This document shows, piece by piece, positions 8,054-15,425 of a DNA stretch of 64,000 nucleotides (positions are counted from its first letter, which is position 1; the number at the start of each line of letters is the position of its first letter). A program made the position numbers and the translations under genes. This DNA is from Alkalibacter rhizosphaerae. Its GTDB lineage: Bacteria > Bacillota > Clostridia > Eubacteriales > Alkalibacteraceae. The notes beneath the pieces are model-generated. The model was not told the DNA's origin and did not search any database. It saw only the letters and a program-made list of their open reading frames with translations. The stretch is from contig NZ_CP071444.1 of assembly GCF_017352215.1 (NCBI RefSeq), positions 1,984,001 to 2,048,000 on the forward strand. The letters are read 5' to 3'.

Positions 8054-9039
8054 AGATCCTGGTGATCGGAAACAAGGCGAGGTATGACAAGCATATGCCC
8101 CAAACAGAGTTGACCAAACAGGTGGAAATGATGTTTTTCCCTTTGGGCACCTCTGATGAAACATTGCTGGAACAGGCCATGGATGCAGATGGACTGATCG
8201 CAGACGCCATCGCAAAAGTGAGTGGAGAATTGATCCAGTCCATGCCCAACTTGAAGTGGATCCAATCGGAAGGGGTCGGTTACAATGGAATCGACTTGGA
8301 GGCCGCCATGGAGAAGGGCATTCCCGTTTGCAACAACAAAGGGATCAATTCCGATGCAGTGGCAGAACAGACCATTCTTCTTATGCTGGCTCTGCTTCGA
8401 GACTTGCCAGGCGGAGATGAAGCGGTACGGGAAGGAAGGCAGATCGAAAAGAAAGAAGAAATGATGCTCTCCGGATTCTTGGAATTGTCGGAATGCAGTG
8501 TCGGTCTGATCGGATTTGGGGACATCGGGAAAATCACAGCAGGACTCTTGCGGGCTTTTGGCGCTCGTGTCTACTATTATGAGCCGATCCCCATGCCGAA
8601 AGAGGTAGAGGAAGCCTATGGAGTGGAATATTTGGAGATGGATGAGCTGCTTGCCCGGTGCAACATGGTCAGCCTCCACGTGCCGGTGACCCCCCAAACA
8701 GAAGGGATGATCAACGATGGTTTCCTTCAAAAGATGGGAAAAGACAGTTGGCTCATCAATACCGCAAGAGGAGAACTGGTGGACAATGCCGCTCTTCGAA
8801 GAGCACTGGAGGATGGTAAGATCCGGGGAGCAGGACTGGATACGGTGGCACCGGAACCTACCCAAAAGGACAACGTGCTGGTGGACCTGCCGGAATCGAT
8901 CCGTCGAAAGGTGATTTTCTCCCCCCACATTGCCGGGGTATCATCCGGTACCTTCCGACGGGCCCATGAAAATATCTGGGAAAACATTCGAAGGGTCATG
9001 GAGTCGGAAGAACTATTGAATCGGGTCGACCGGAAATAG
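8050..9039 (+). CDS. D-isomer-specific 2-hydroxyacid dehydrogenase
   Basis: NAD(P)-dependent reductase of 329 residues. It has the Rossmann motif GFGDIG (about 155) and the catalytic residues Arg in NTARGELVD (about 236), Glu in VAPEPTQ and His in FSPHIAG. The N-terminal split substrate domain has the usual WIQSEGVGYNGID. It is a relative of phosphoglycerate, glyoxylate and hydroxypyruvate dehydrogenases; the substrate cannot be set from sequence. It starts at the ATGA overlap with the lipase-like gene. A bidirectional terminator follows. Confidence 0.9.
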   Translation: MKILVIGNKARYDKHMPQTELTKQVEMMFFPLGTSDETLLEQAMDADGLIADAIAKVSGELIQSMPNLKWIQSEGVGYNGIDLEAAMEKGIPVCNNKGINSDAVAEQTILLMLALLRDLPGGDEAVREGRQIEKKEEMMLSGFLELSECSVGLIGFGDIGKITAGLLRAFGARVYYYEPIPMPKEVEEAYGVEYLEMDELLARCNMVSLHVPVTPQTEGMINDGFLQKMGKDSWLINTARGELVDNAALRRALEDGKIRGAGLDTVAPEPTQKDNVLVDLPESIRRKVIFSPHIAGVSSGTFRRAHENIWENIRRVMESEELLNRVDRK

Positions 9040-9055
9040 AGACCAATAAATGATG

Positions 9056-9100
9056 CAGGACCGAGGCTTCTTCAGAGGCTTCGGTCCTGTTTTTATTTTT
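9056..9100. terminator. Bidirectional terminator between convergent genes
   Basis: Stem CAGGACCGAGGCTTC-TTCA-GAGGCTTCGGTCCTG (9056-9089, two wobble positions) followed by TTTTTATTTTT, placed between the dehydrogenase (+) and the serpin (-). Confidence 0.8.
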
Positions 9101-9114
9101 GATATGAACGATTT

Positions 9115-10398
9115 TCAGTCCTGTTCGATTTCTGTCAACGTGCCAAGAAAGATGGGTAGATTTGTTGATCGATCCATGATTCCGAACAGGAAGGGACGAT
9201 CCAGATCCACGATTTTTGTTTCCACATAGGATTCGTCCTTGATTTCCACTTTGGTGACTGCTCCCGCCTTGGTGCCTTTTTCATCCACTTGAATGAATGT
9301 CTTGTGGAGGACTTCTCCAACGTAGATGTTGCCCCTGCTGGAATGGCCCAACCTGGAGAAATCGGCCAGGTTATTGTCGAAAGCATCCACCATTCCCAAT
9401 GCCTTTAGAGGATCGTTCATTTTCCATTCGTATGCATAAGAAAATTTGGGCATGCTGGCGGTGACCAAGGTTTCCTGGGGATGGTTCAAAATTTCTGACA
9501 ATTCGTCCCCATCCATGGTTTCGATCAAATCTTTTAGTTCTGATCCTTCTTTGGGCAGCAAAGCAAAGAAAGCATAATCACCTTGGGCATAAAGTTTGAC
9601 AAACCCCATGGCGTGGTCGTTTTCCAAATATATGTTTTCTTCCGAATTCATGAAAGGGACTTGCTGTTCTTCTCCTTTGGCGTTGGTAAAGGTATCTTCC
9701 CGGACTTGTTCTTCCCGATAAATGGTTTCCCACTCTGCATCGAATACCATGGCATTGATCAGATACATGATGGTATCTTCTTCGATCTGTTCGATGATCT
9801 TGTCGATGAGGCCATCGGTTTTATTTTCGACCCAGTTGTTGATATCCGTTACGGTCGTCTCGTCAAAGGGAGCGGCATAGGCACTGGCGTTGTAATAGTC
9901 GGCATTGGTTTGCAAGAAAGCATCCTCCACTTGCAATCGATCCTCGTCATCCCGAAACCATATGGAATTTGCAATGGAAAGCTTGGACTTTTCATGGGTG
10001 GGCAGGTTGTTGGTATATTCAAGAAGATATCCATTCATGTCTGAAATGGTATGTTCCCGTCCCAGTAATTCTTCCATCTGATCCAGCGTGTTGCCTTGTG
10101 CTCCATTGGCGGTCATGGACAAGGCCAAATGGACCGACAACGGAGAAATAAAGACATTCTCGCCAGAAGAACTTGCTGATTTCAAAAGATCCATGTAAAA
10201 ATCGTTGCTGATGCGAAGAAAGTCCTCATCCAAAGATTTTCCGGATACAGCTTTGCCTTCAAATCCTTTCATCAGATCCGTCGCTTGCAACGGGCTGGCA
10301 GTCTTGCCGCAGGATGTCAATAAGAGCATGGCCGGAACGGCCACTACTAAAATGGCCAACAATACCAAACGTCGAAGCCATGTATGTTTTCGAATCAT
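9115..10398 (-). CDS. Serpin-family protease inhibitor, lipoprotein
   Basis: Serpin of 427 residues with a lipoprotein signal peptide (LLLTSCGK), so it should be anchored on the outer face of the membrane. Core serpin landmarks are NVFISPLSVHLALSMTANGAQGNT, VENKTDGLIDKII, INAMVFDAEW and the C-terminal DRPFLFGI. The hinge VDEKGTKAGAVTK keeps small residues at P12-P9, which favours an inhibitory serpin. Counting from the P15 glycine puts Glu at P1 and Ser at P1'. The start ATG at 10398 has AAGGGTGATTG upstream; a TTG two codons earlier is the alternative. Serpins are patchy in bacteria. The target protease is unknown. Confidence 0.92.
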   Translation of the reverse strand: MIRKHTWLRRLVLLAILVVAVPAMLLLTSCGKTASPLQATDLMKGFEGKAVSGKSLDEDFLRISNDFYMDLLKSASSSGENVFISPLSVHLALSMTANGAQGNTLDQMEELLGREHTISDMNGYLLEYTNNLPTHEKSKLSIANSIWFRDDEDRLQVEDAFLQTNADYYNASAYAAPFDETTVTDINNWVENKTDGLIDKIIEQIEEDTIMYLINAMVFDAEWETIYREEQVREDTFTNAKGEEQQVPFMNSEENIYLENDHAMGFVKLYAQGDYAFFALLPKEGSELKDLIETMDGDELSEILNHPQETLVTASMPKFSYAYEWKMNDPLKALGMVDAFDNNLADFSRLGHSSRGNIYVGEVLHKTFIQVDEKGTKAGAVTKVEIKDESYVETKIVDLDRPFLFGIMDRSTNLPIFLGTLTEIEQD

Positions 10399-10469
10399 GA
10401 TCAATCACCCTTTCATCGGTTCTCTACCCACTTAGACGACAGGAAATCAAATAAGTTCCCAAAATCGGG

Positions 10470-11849
10470 TCAGTAGATGCTGCCGCCGATAAATTCCCGC
10501 AGGATGGAATTGAAGGCTATTTTTTCCGTGGGGATGGGCTTGGCAAAAGACAGGAGATTGAGGAGCCGGTCCCTGGTAGAAGCGTGGACGCTGTCATCAG
10601 GGATCTTGTTCAAAGACGCCTCCGCATACGGGCGCAGCGCGTTGAGTTCGTAAACCAGGCTGGAATTGAACATCACATCGCTCTCCTCCTGATAGCGGAA
10701 GACATTTTCGTACTCTCCTTTTCGGACATTGGGCCATTGATCCAACGTTTCTTCCGGGGTGTTGCCGCGAAACAATTCTCCCCGGACCAATCGTCGAAGT
10801 AGTCGAACTTCCGTGGTTGGTACCCGGTTTGCCATATCCACGTTCAGAGAAAAAAGACTGCTGACGTAGATCTTGAAAAATAAATTTCTGTTGAGTTTGG
10901 GAAGCAGGTTGGGATTGAGGGCGTGGATCCCTTCCATCACCAATACTTCCGAAGGACCGACTTGCAAACGGCGTGTTTCTTTTTTTCGACTTCCGGTCAC
11001 AAAGTCAAAAACGGGGGTTTCCACCACATCTCCTCTGATGAGCCCTTTGACATGCTCACGAAGAAGTTCCAGGTCCATGGCTTGGAGACTCTCAAAATCG
11101 TAGTTGCCATGTTCGTCAAGGGGGGTCTCCTGTCGTTCCACAAAATAATCGTCCAGGGACAAGGGGACGGGTTTAACACCCAAGACCCTCAATTGAGTGG
11201 AGATCCGTTGGGCAAAAGTCGTCTTGCCGGAGGAAGAAGGACCGGAGATCAGCAGTACGCGAATGGCCCGTTGCTGCTGGAAAATCAAATCGGCAATGTC
11301 GCTGATCTCTTTTTCCTGAAGGGCTTCCGCCATGCACATCAGCTCCTGGCTGCGTTGACTTTCGATGTACTCGTTGACGTGATCGATCAGTTCCAGGCGA
11401 ATATTCTTCAGCCATTTTTGCGTCTTGATATAAGTTTCCATCAGCTTGTCCGGCGGGATCAAATAATTCTTGTGGTTGGCTGTCACATCCCCAAAATCAA
11501 TGATGAAGCCGGAAGAATAGGGAATGATCACAAATGGATCGATTCGGGAAGGCTGCTCGTTAGCAGGATAAATGGTTTTAACAAGGAGACCATCCACTTC
11601 GTACATATAGTAGCCATTTCGTTTTTCCAAAAATTTGATGGGCTGGTCTGCTTCGATCCAATTTCGAAGGGCTTTGTCGATGGCATCCACTTCCCGGATG
11701 GACAAGGCAGAGTGGACCAATTCGCAATAGATTCCTTCATGAATGCTGTAATCAGTCTTGAGCATGTCCTGTGGGAACAGATCGTGGATGACCCGAATCA
11801 GTCCCAGTTTGCTAGTTTGTCGGTGTTCCATCAAATGGGTCTCCCCCAT
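10470..11849 (-). CDS. Nucleoside (uridine-type) kinase, short form without TGS domain
   Basis: Protein of 459 residues with a C-terminal phosphoribulokinase/uridine kinase domain. It carries P-loop GPSSSGKTT (about 203), LSLDDYFVERQETP and VLVMEGIHALNPNL. The N-terminal 180 residues resemble the ThrRS-like second domain of clostridial nucleoside kinases (YSIHEGIYCE). Family members usually have about 550 residues and begin with a TGS domain, which is absent here. The ATG at 11849 is supported by GGAGGTAACGCC. It is transcribed alone, divergently from the GerMN lipoprotein. Nucleoside salvage is the expected role; the true substrate is uncertain. Confidence 0.85.
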   Translation of the reverse strand: MGETHLMEHRQTSKLGLIRVIHDLFPQDMLKTDYSIHEGIYCELVHSALSIREVDAIDKALRNWIEADQPIKFLEKRNGYYMYEVDGLLVKTIYPANEQPSRIDPFVIIPYSSGFIIDFGDVTANHKNYLIPPDKLMETYIKTQKWLKNIRLELIDHVNEYIESQRSQELMCMAEALQEKEISDIADLIFQQQRAIRVLLISGPSSSGKTTFAQRISTQLRVLGVKPVPLSLDDYFVERQETPLDEHGNYDFESLQAMDLELLREHVKGLIRGDVVETPVFDFVTGSRKKETRRLQVGPSEVLVMEGIHALNPNLLPKLNRNLFFKIYVSSLFSLNVDMANRVPTTEVRLLRRLVRGELFRGNTPEETLDQWPNVRKGEYENVFRYQEESDVMFNSSLVYELNALRPYAEASLNKIPDDSVHASTRDRLLNLLSFAKPIPTEKIAFNSILREFIGGSIY

Positions 11850-11984
11850 GGCGTTACCTCCTAAACGATCAAAAAATCATTGTAATATGTTCTTTCATTA
11901 TATCATATCCGAAAGGGCCGCTTTCAATCAGCGTTTCGTAGAACCATGGTGATCTTGTAGATATCTGTGCTCTGCGTAAATTTT

Positions 11985-12002
11985 TCGTAACAATGTTTAC
12001 GA
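11985..12002. repeat. Inverted repeat TCGTAA-N6-TTACGA in a divergent promoter region
   Basis: A perfect 6-bp inverted repeat lies in the 250-bp region between the divergent kinase and GerMN genes, about 28 bp upstream of a TATAAT box (12030-12035). It could be an operator; the only support is symmetry and location. Confidence 0.35.
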
Positions 12003-12100
12003 GCAGACAAGGACAGCGGATATGGGGTATATAATAGATGGATGACGTTTTAGTATTACGAATGCAAGGGATCAGAAACTTGAAAAATGGAGTGATGAAG

Positions 12101-13237
12101 ATGAAAAGGATAAAAATATTTGGGATATGGATGGTGGTATTGTTGCTGTTTTTGGCAGTTGGCTGCAGCAATGGCGGCACCGATCCGGGCAACGGAGACG
12201 ATAACGGCGACGGAAACAATGGCAACGGAGATGATGTTTTATTGACCGTGGAAGAATTGTTCTCCATGGAAAATGATGTTCGATATGTCTATGAAGGCAG
12301 CGGCAACGAGTACGCCTCCTTTTATACTGTTGTTGATTACCTGGAAGGAAACAAGATCCAGCGTCGAACAGACAACGGCGGCACACAAACCGTTGAAGTG
12401 ATCCAGGTGGATACCGGTGTTGTGGAGCGGCTGTACCGAAAAGGTGAAGTGTATTTTCGGGAGAACCTGTTGAAGAAAACCGATGTACGAGAAGTGCTTC
12501 TGATGGAACCCATCGAAGTCGGAACCCAATGGACGGTTTCGGGAGACGGGACACGAACTATTACCGGGATCGATGTGGAGGTGGAAACACCTTTGGGAAT
12601 TTTTGATACGGTGGAGGTGACCACGGAATTTCAGCAGCAGGATGCCTACAGCATGTTTTCCTTGGTTCAAGGGAATTATGATACTGCCATAACGGAAGAT
12701 GCCGCAGCAGAGTATTCGGGGGTGATCAAAGAGTACTATGCCAAGGATATAGGGTTGGTGAAGCGGGCCTACGTGATGGCGGAAGGGGAAGTGGTTTCGG
12801 AGCTGAAGGAGATCATCGAAGACGACAAGTTGGTACAGTCTGTGATTTTTTACTATCCGGACCAGTCGTCACAGGATTACGATGAATACCAGCAGGTCGT
12901 GAAAGAGGTTTCCTTTGCCACCAACCAAGTCACCCGAACGACGTTGGAAGAAGCGTATAAAGAAGATGCGCCCTTTACCGTTTTGACGGAAAACACCACC
13001 ATCAACCATTTGTATCTGAACGACGATGGAATGGTCTACATCGATGTGAGCAAGGCCTTTGTTGATGAGATGAACCTGGGAGCCGGTTACGAGTCCATGG
13101 TCTTGCAGGCATTGGCCAACACCATTGGCAATTACTATGGATTGGAGCGGATCTTGCTGACAGTGGACAATGGATTGTATGAATCGGGACATATCGTCTT
13201 GCAACAGGGGGAATATTTGGAAGCGGACCTGGAGTGA
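12101..13237 (+). CDS. GerMN-domain lipoprotein
   Basis: Exported lipoprotein of 378 residues. Its signal peptide ends in LAVGC (Cys22), and a low-complexity Gly/Asp/Asn linker follows. The middle part (about 50-225) is a beta-rich domain of unknown function with a repeated EVETPLGIFDTVEVT pattern. The C-terminal part (about 255-370; TTLEEAYKE...YIDVSKAFVDEM...TIGNYYGLERILLTVDNG) matches the GerMN domain found in the germination protein GerM and in LpqB. The ATG at 12101 has GGAG 8 bp upstream and is preferred over an ATG at 12095. A role in envelope or spore-wall processes is possible but unproven. Confidence 0.8.
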   Translation: MKRIKIFGIWMVVLLLFLAVGCSNGGTDPGNGDDNGDGNNGNGDDVLLTVEELFSMENDVRYVYEGSGNEYASFYTVVDYLEGNKIQRRTDNGGTQTVEVIQVDTGVVERLYRKGEVYFRENLLKKTDVREVLLMEPIEVGTQWTVSGDGTRTITGIDVEVETPLGIFDTVEVTTEFQQQDAYSMFSLVQGNYDTAITEDAAAEYSGVIKEYYAKDIGLVKRAYVMAEGEVVSELKEIIEDDKLVQSVIFYYPDQSSQDYDEYQQVVKEVSFATNQVTRTTLEEAYKEDAPFTVLTENTTINHLYLNDDGMVYIDVSKAFVDEMNLGAGYESMVLQALANTIGNYYGLERILLTVDNGLYESGHIVLQQGEYLEADLE

Positions 13238-13281
13238 TCCAAAGAAAATTCCGCAAAAAACAAATATTTTTATTTTGAATC

Positions 13282-13310
13282 TTGTAAAATAGCCAACGAA
13301 GTGCAATAAT
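13282..13310 (+). promoter_or_regulatory. Probable promoter of the tautomerase gene
   Basis: TTGTAA (13282-13287), a 17-bp spacer and AATAAT (13305-13310), about 39 bp upstream of the ATG. Confidence 0.45.
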
Positions 13311-13348
13311 AGTTGGTAGTGGAGAATCCAAATGGAGGAGGTGCCCCC

Positions 13349-13540
13349 ATGCCGGTAATAACCATTGAAGCAGGAAAGATGGACAAAGAGAAAAAACTGC
13401 AATTGGTTCAAGGGATGGTTTCTGTGGCCAGTGAGGTACTAAACATTCCGGAACAGGCTTTTACGACGATTATTCGAGAGAATGACGCGGAAAACGTCGG
13501 AGTCGGTAAAGAATTGCTTGCCGACCGACACGCAAAGTGA
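13349..13540 (+). CDS. 4-oxalocrotonate tautomerase-like small protein
   Basis: Small protein of 63 residues that starts Met-Pro-Val. Removal of Met would expose the catalytic Pro1 used by 4-oxalocrotonate tautomerase family enzymes. The pattern PVITIEAGKMDKEKKLQLV...IPEQAFTTIIRENDAENVGVG matches the family in length and layout. The ATG at 13349 follows GGAGGAGGTG. It acts on a keto-enol substrate that cannot be identified here; no aromatic meta-cleavage genes are nearby. Confidence 0.85.
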   Translation: MPVITIEAGKMDKEKKLQLVQGMVSVASEVLNIPEQAFTTIIRENDAENVGVGKELLADRHAK

Positions 13541-13577
13541 CGAAAAGCCTCAATACCATCCCGTATTGGGGCTTTCG
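13541..13577. other. Strong stem-loop after the tautomerase gene
   Basis: CGAAA-AGCCTCAATAC, a loop of about six bases, then GTATTGGGGCT-TTCG. No T tract follows, so this is either a terminator without the usual tail or an RNA-stabilising hairpin. Confidence 0.55.
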
Positions 13578-13605
13578 CGTTATATAAGGATGGGAGCTCG
13601 TTTTG

Positions 13606-14214
13606 ATGAACAACGTTTTGGACTACATTGTTGCACTGACCAACTTGTACGGTTTTGTCCACAAAGAGATGGTTGTGGATATTTATAACATGCATCATGA
13701 AAAAAAGATCAGTGCTGCTCTGGTGGAGGACTGTTATATGAATCTGCCTGTGGAATTGGAAAAAAACTACATAGAGGCATACCGGGATTGTTTTGTTCAT
13801 GAAACCATCATGGAATTTCACGAGTTTGACTACTACTCCCGGGAAAAAGCCAACAAGCCGTACTACATCCCGGAGAAAAAGGAACTGCTGCGTTATCGGG
13901 ACCGTTGTTATTTTGAAGATACGGTCTATTATCGACAGCTCGTAACCTATATCGCGACTGTTTTCTACGATGGCAATGTCAAGAAAGCGGTCATGCTTGC
14001 TGAAGACATCCAAGGGTATTGTGAAATGAACTTTGATGAAAAAAGCTATATGCAGCTCTTTTCCCATCGCGGTTTGCGCATTCAAGGTCCGGCCTGCAAA
14101 GATTGCTTGCGAACGTTGATCCGACAACTGTGCGTCAATACCAGAACTTGGAACAACAACGGTTTTACACAGGTGGAACTGGAGCAGATCATTGCAGAGG
14201 ATAAGGTGTTGTGA
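13606..14214 (+). CDS. Hypothetical protein, 202 residues
   Basis: I do not recognise this family. The protein is soluble, rich in Tyr, Asp and Glu, with no signal peptide or membrane segment. It has helical N-terminal text (DYIVALTNLYGFVHKEMVVDIYNMHH), resembling the small helical domains found next to SEC-C proteins, and a C-terminal GPACKDCLRTLIRQLCVNTRTWNNNG with paired cysteines (CKDC). The ATG at 13606 is preferred over the TTG one codon earlier. It ends at TGATG overlapping the metallopeptidase-like gene, so the two are translationally coupled. Confidence 0.6.
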   Translation: MNNVLDYIVALTNLYGFVHKEMVVDIYNMHHEKKISAALVEDCYMNLPVELEKNYIEAYRDCFVHETIMEFHEFDYYSREKANKPYYIPEKKELLRYRDRCYFEDTVYYRQLVTYIATVFYDGNVKKAVMLAEDIQGYCEMNFDEKSYMQLFSHRGLRIQGPACKDCLRTLIRQLCVNTRTWNNNGFTQVELEQIIAEDKVL

Positions 14215-14582
14215 TGGAACTGGAAGAAGTGGAAGTGTTGTTGGAAGAAATCATTGACGGATTTCCAAAAGAGCTTTTCGATAAACTCAACGGTGGGATC
14301 TTGTTGCTGCCGGAGGAAAAACGCAACCCGGATCCAAGACTCCACGACCTGTATATTTTAGGAGAGTACCACAGTGGAGGTGGACTGGGACGCTACATCG
14401 TGCTGTATCATGGATCCTTTCAAAAAGTATTTGGTGAATTCGGAAAGAGAAAACTTCGCAGGGAGTTGGAAAAAACCCTGAAACATGAGTTTGTACACCA
14501 TCTGGAAAGTCTTGCGGGAGAACGCAGTCTGGAAAAAGAAGATCGTCAATTCATCATTAATTTTTTGGAAGGGAAAAAATAG
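14214..14582 (+). CDS. Small metallopeptidase-like protein (HExxH)
   Basis: Protein of 122 residues with the zincin motif HEFVHH (HExxH). The order EEIIDGFPKELFDKLNGGILLLPEE...LYILGEYHSGGGLGRYIVLYHGSF...LRRELEKTLKHEFVHHLESLAG matches the short bacterial 'metallopeptidase family' proteins. The last residues lack an obvious third metal ligand beyond the Glu-rich tail. It overlaps the preceding gene by one base (TGATG). The true activity of this family is not established. Confidence 0.75.
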   Translation: MELEEVEVLLEEIIDGFPKELFDKLNGGILLLPEEKRNPDPRLHDLYILGEYHSGGGLGRYIVLYHGSFQKVFGEFGKRKLRRELEKTLKHEFVHHLESLAGERSLEKEDRQFIINFLEGKK

Positions 14583-14684
14583 GAGATCAACTACCCTTTC
14601 CAACCGAAAAGGGCAAAACCAGGCTTAAAAGATGCAAATTGTGGTATACTATATAAGAAAGTCGAACTTACGGGAGGAAAGAAT

Positions 14685-15302
14685 ATGAAAATAAGTTGCG
14701 TGAAAAGGGGCGAAACTGGTACCGGGGCGTCCAACAAGCTGCGAAAAGAAGACTTCATCCCCGGAGTAGTTTATGGAAAAGGTAAAGAGCCGGAGAACAT
14801 TGCGCTCAGCCGAAAAGACATGGATACCATTTTAAAGCAAATGGGATCCAATGCCATTCTTGATTTAGAAATGAATGGGAAGGCTTATCATGTAATGTTG
14901 AAAGAAATACAGAAAGACCCAATATTGGGCAATGTGGTCCACGCAGATTTCATGCAGGTTGGCAAAGACCAGAAAGTTGTTGTAGCAGTGGCAATACATC
15001 TTGAAAATGCTGATCATTTGCATAATGAAGGAGCGTTGATCCATCTTCTGGACTACGTGGAAGTGGAATGCCTTGCAGACAACATTCCAAAAAGTTTTCA
15101 TTTGGATGTAGGCGATATGAAGGTGGGAGACACCAAAACCGTTGCGGACATCGTATTGGAAAAAGGGATCGTCATCTTGAATGAAGCGGATGAACCCATT
15201 GCATCCTTGACTCATTTCCGACAAGAGGAAGAAACGGAAACAACAGACGAAGAAATCACGGAACCAGTGGTGATCGGAGAAGAAGAGGAAGAAATAGAAT
15301 AA
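14685..15302 (+). CDS. rplY: Large-subunit ribosomal protein L25/general stress protein Ctc
   Basis: Long-form L25 (Ctc) of 205 residues. The N-terminal 5S rRNA-binding L25 domain is about 1-92 (KLRKEDFIPGVVYGKGKEPENIALSRKDM) and the C-terminal TL5-like domain about 95-185. A very acidic tail (EEEEEIE) follows, typical of Bacillota members. The site GGGAGGAAAG precedes the ATG at 14685, and a TATACT box lies at 14645-14650. Transcribed alone and ended by the hairpin at 15317-15345. Confidence 0.93.
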   Translation: MKISCVKRGETGTGASNKLRKEDFIPGVVYGKGKEPENIALSRKDMDTILKQMGSNAILDLEMNGKAYHVMLKEIQKDPILGNVVHADFMQVGKDQKVVVAVAIHLENADHLHNEGALIHLLDYVEVECLADNIPKSFHLDVGDMKVGDTKTVADIVLEKGIVILNEADEPIASLTHFRQEEETETTDEEITEPVVIGEEEEEIE

Positions 15303-15316
15303 TAATAGGAAATCTG

Positions 15317-15345
15317 AAAAGCGCACCTGCGGGTGTGCTTTTTTT
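15317..15345 (+). terminator. Intrinsic terminator after rplY
   Basis: AAAAGCGCACC-TGC-GGGTGTGCTTTTTTT: a GC-rich stem followed by T7. Confidence 0.8.
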
Positions 15346-15425
15346 GTATGTTAATAATTCATTTGGATATATAATGAAATGGAAGAAACATGTAGAACAT
15401 GAAGAAAGGCCGGTGAGCAACCGCC

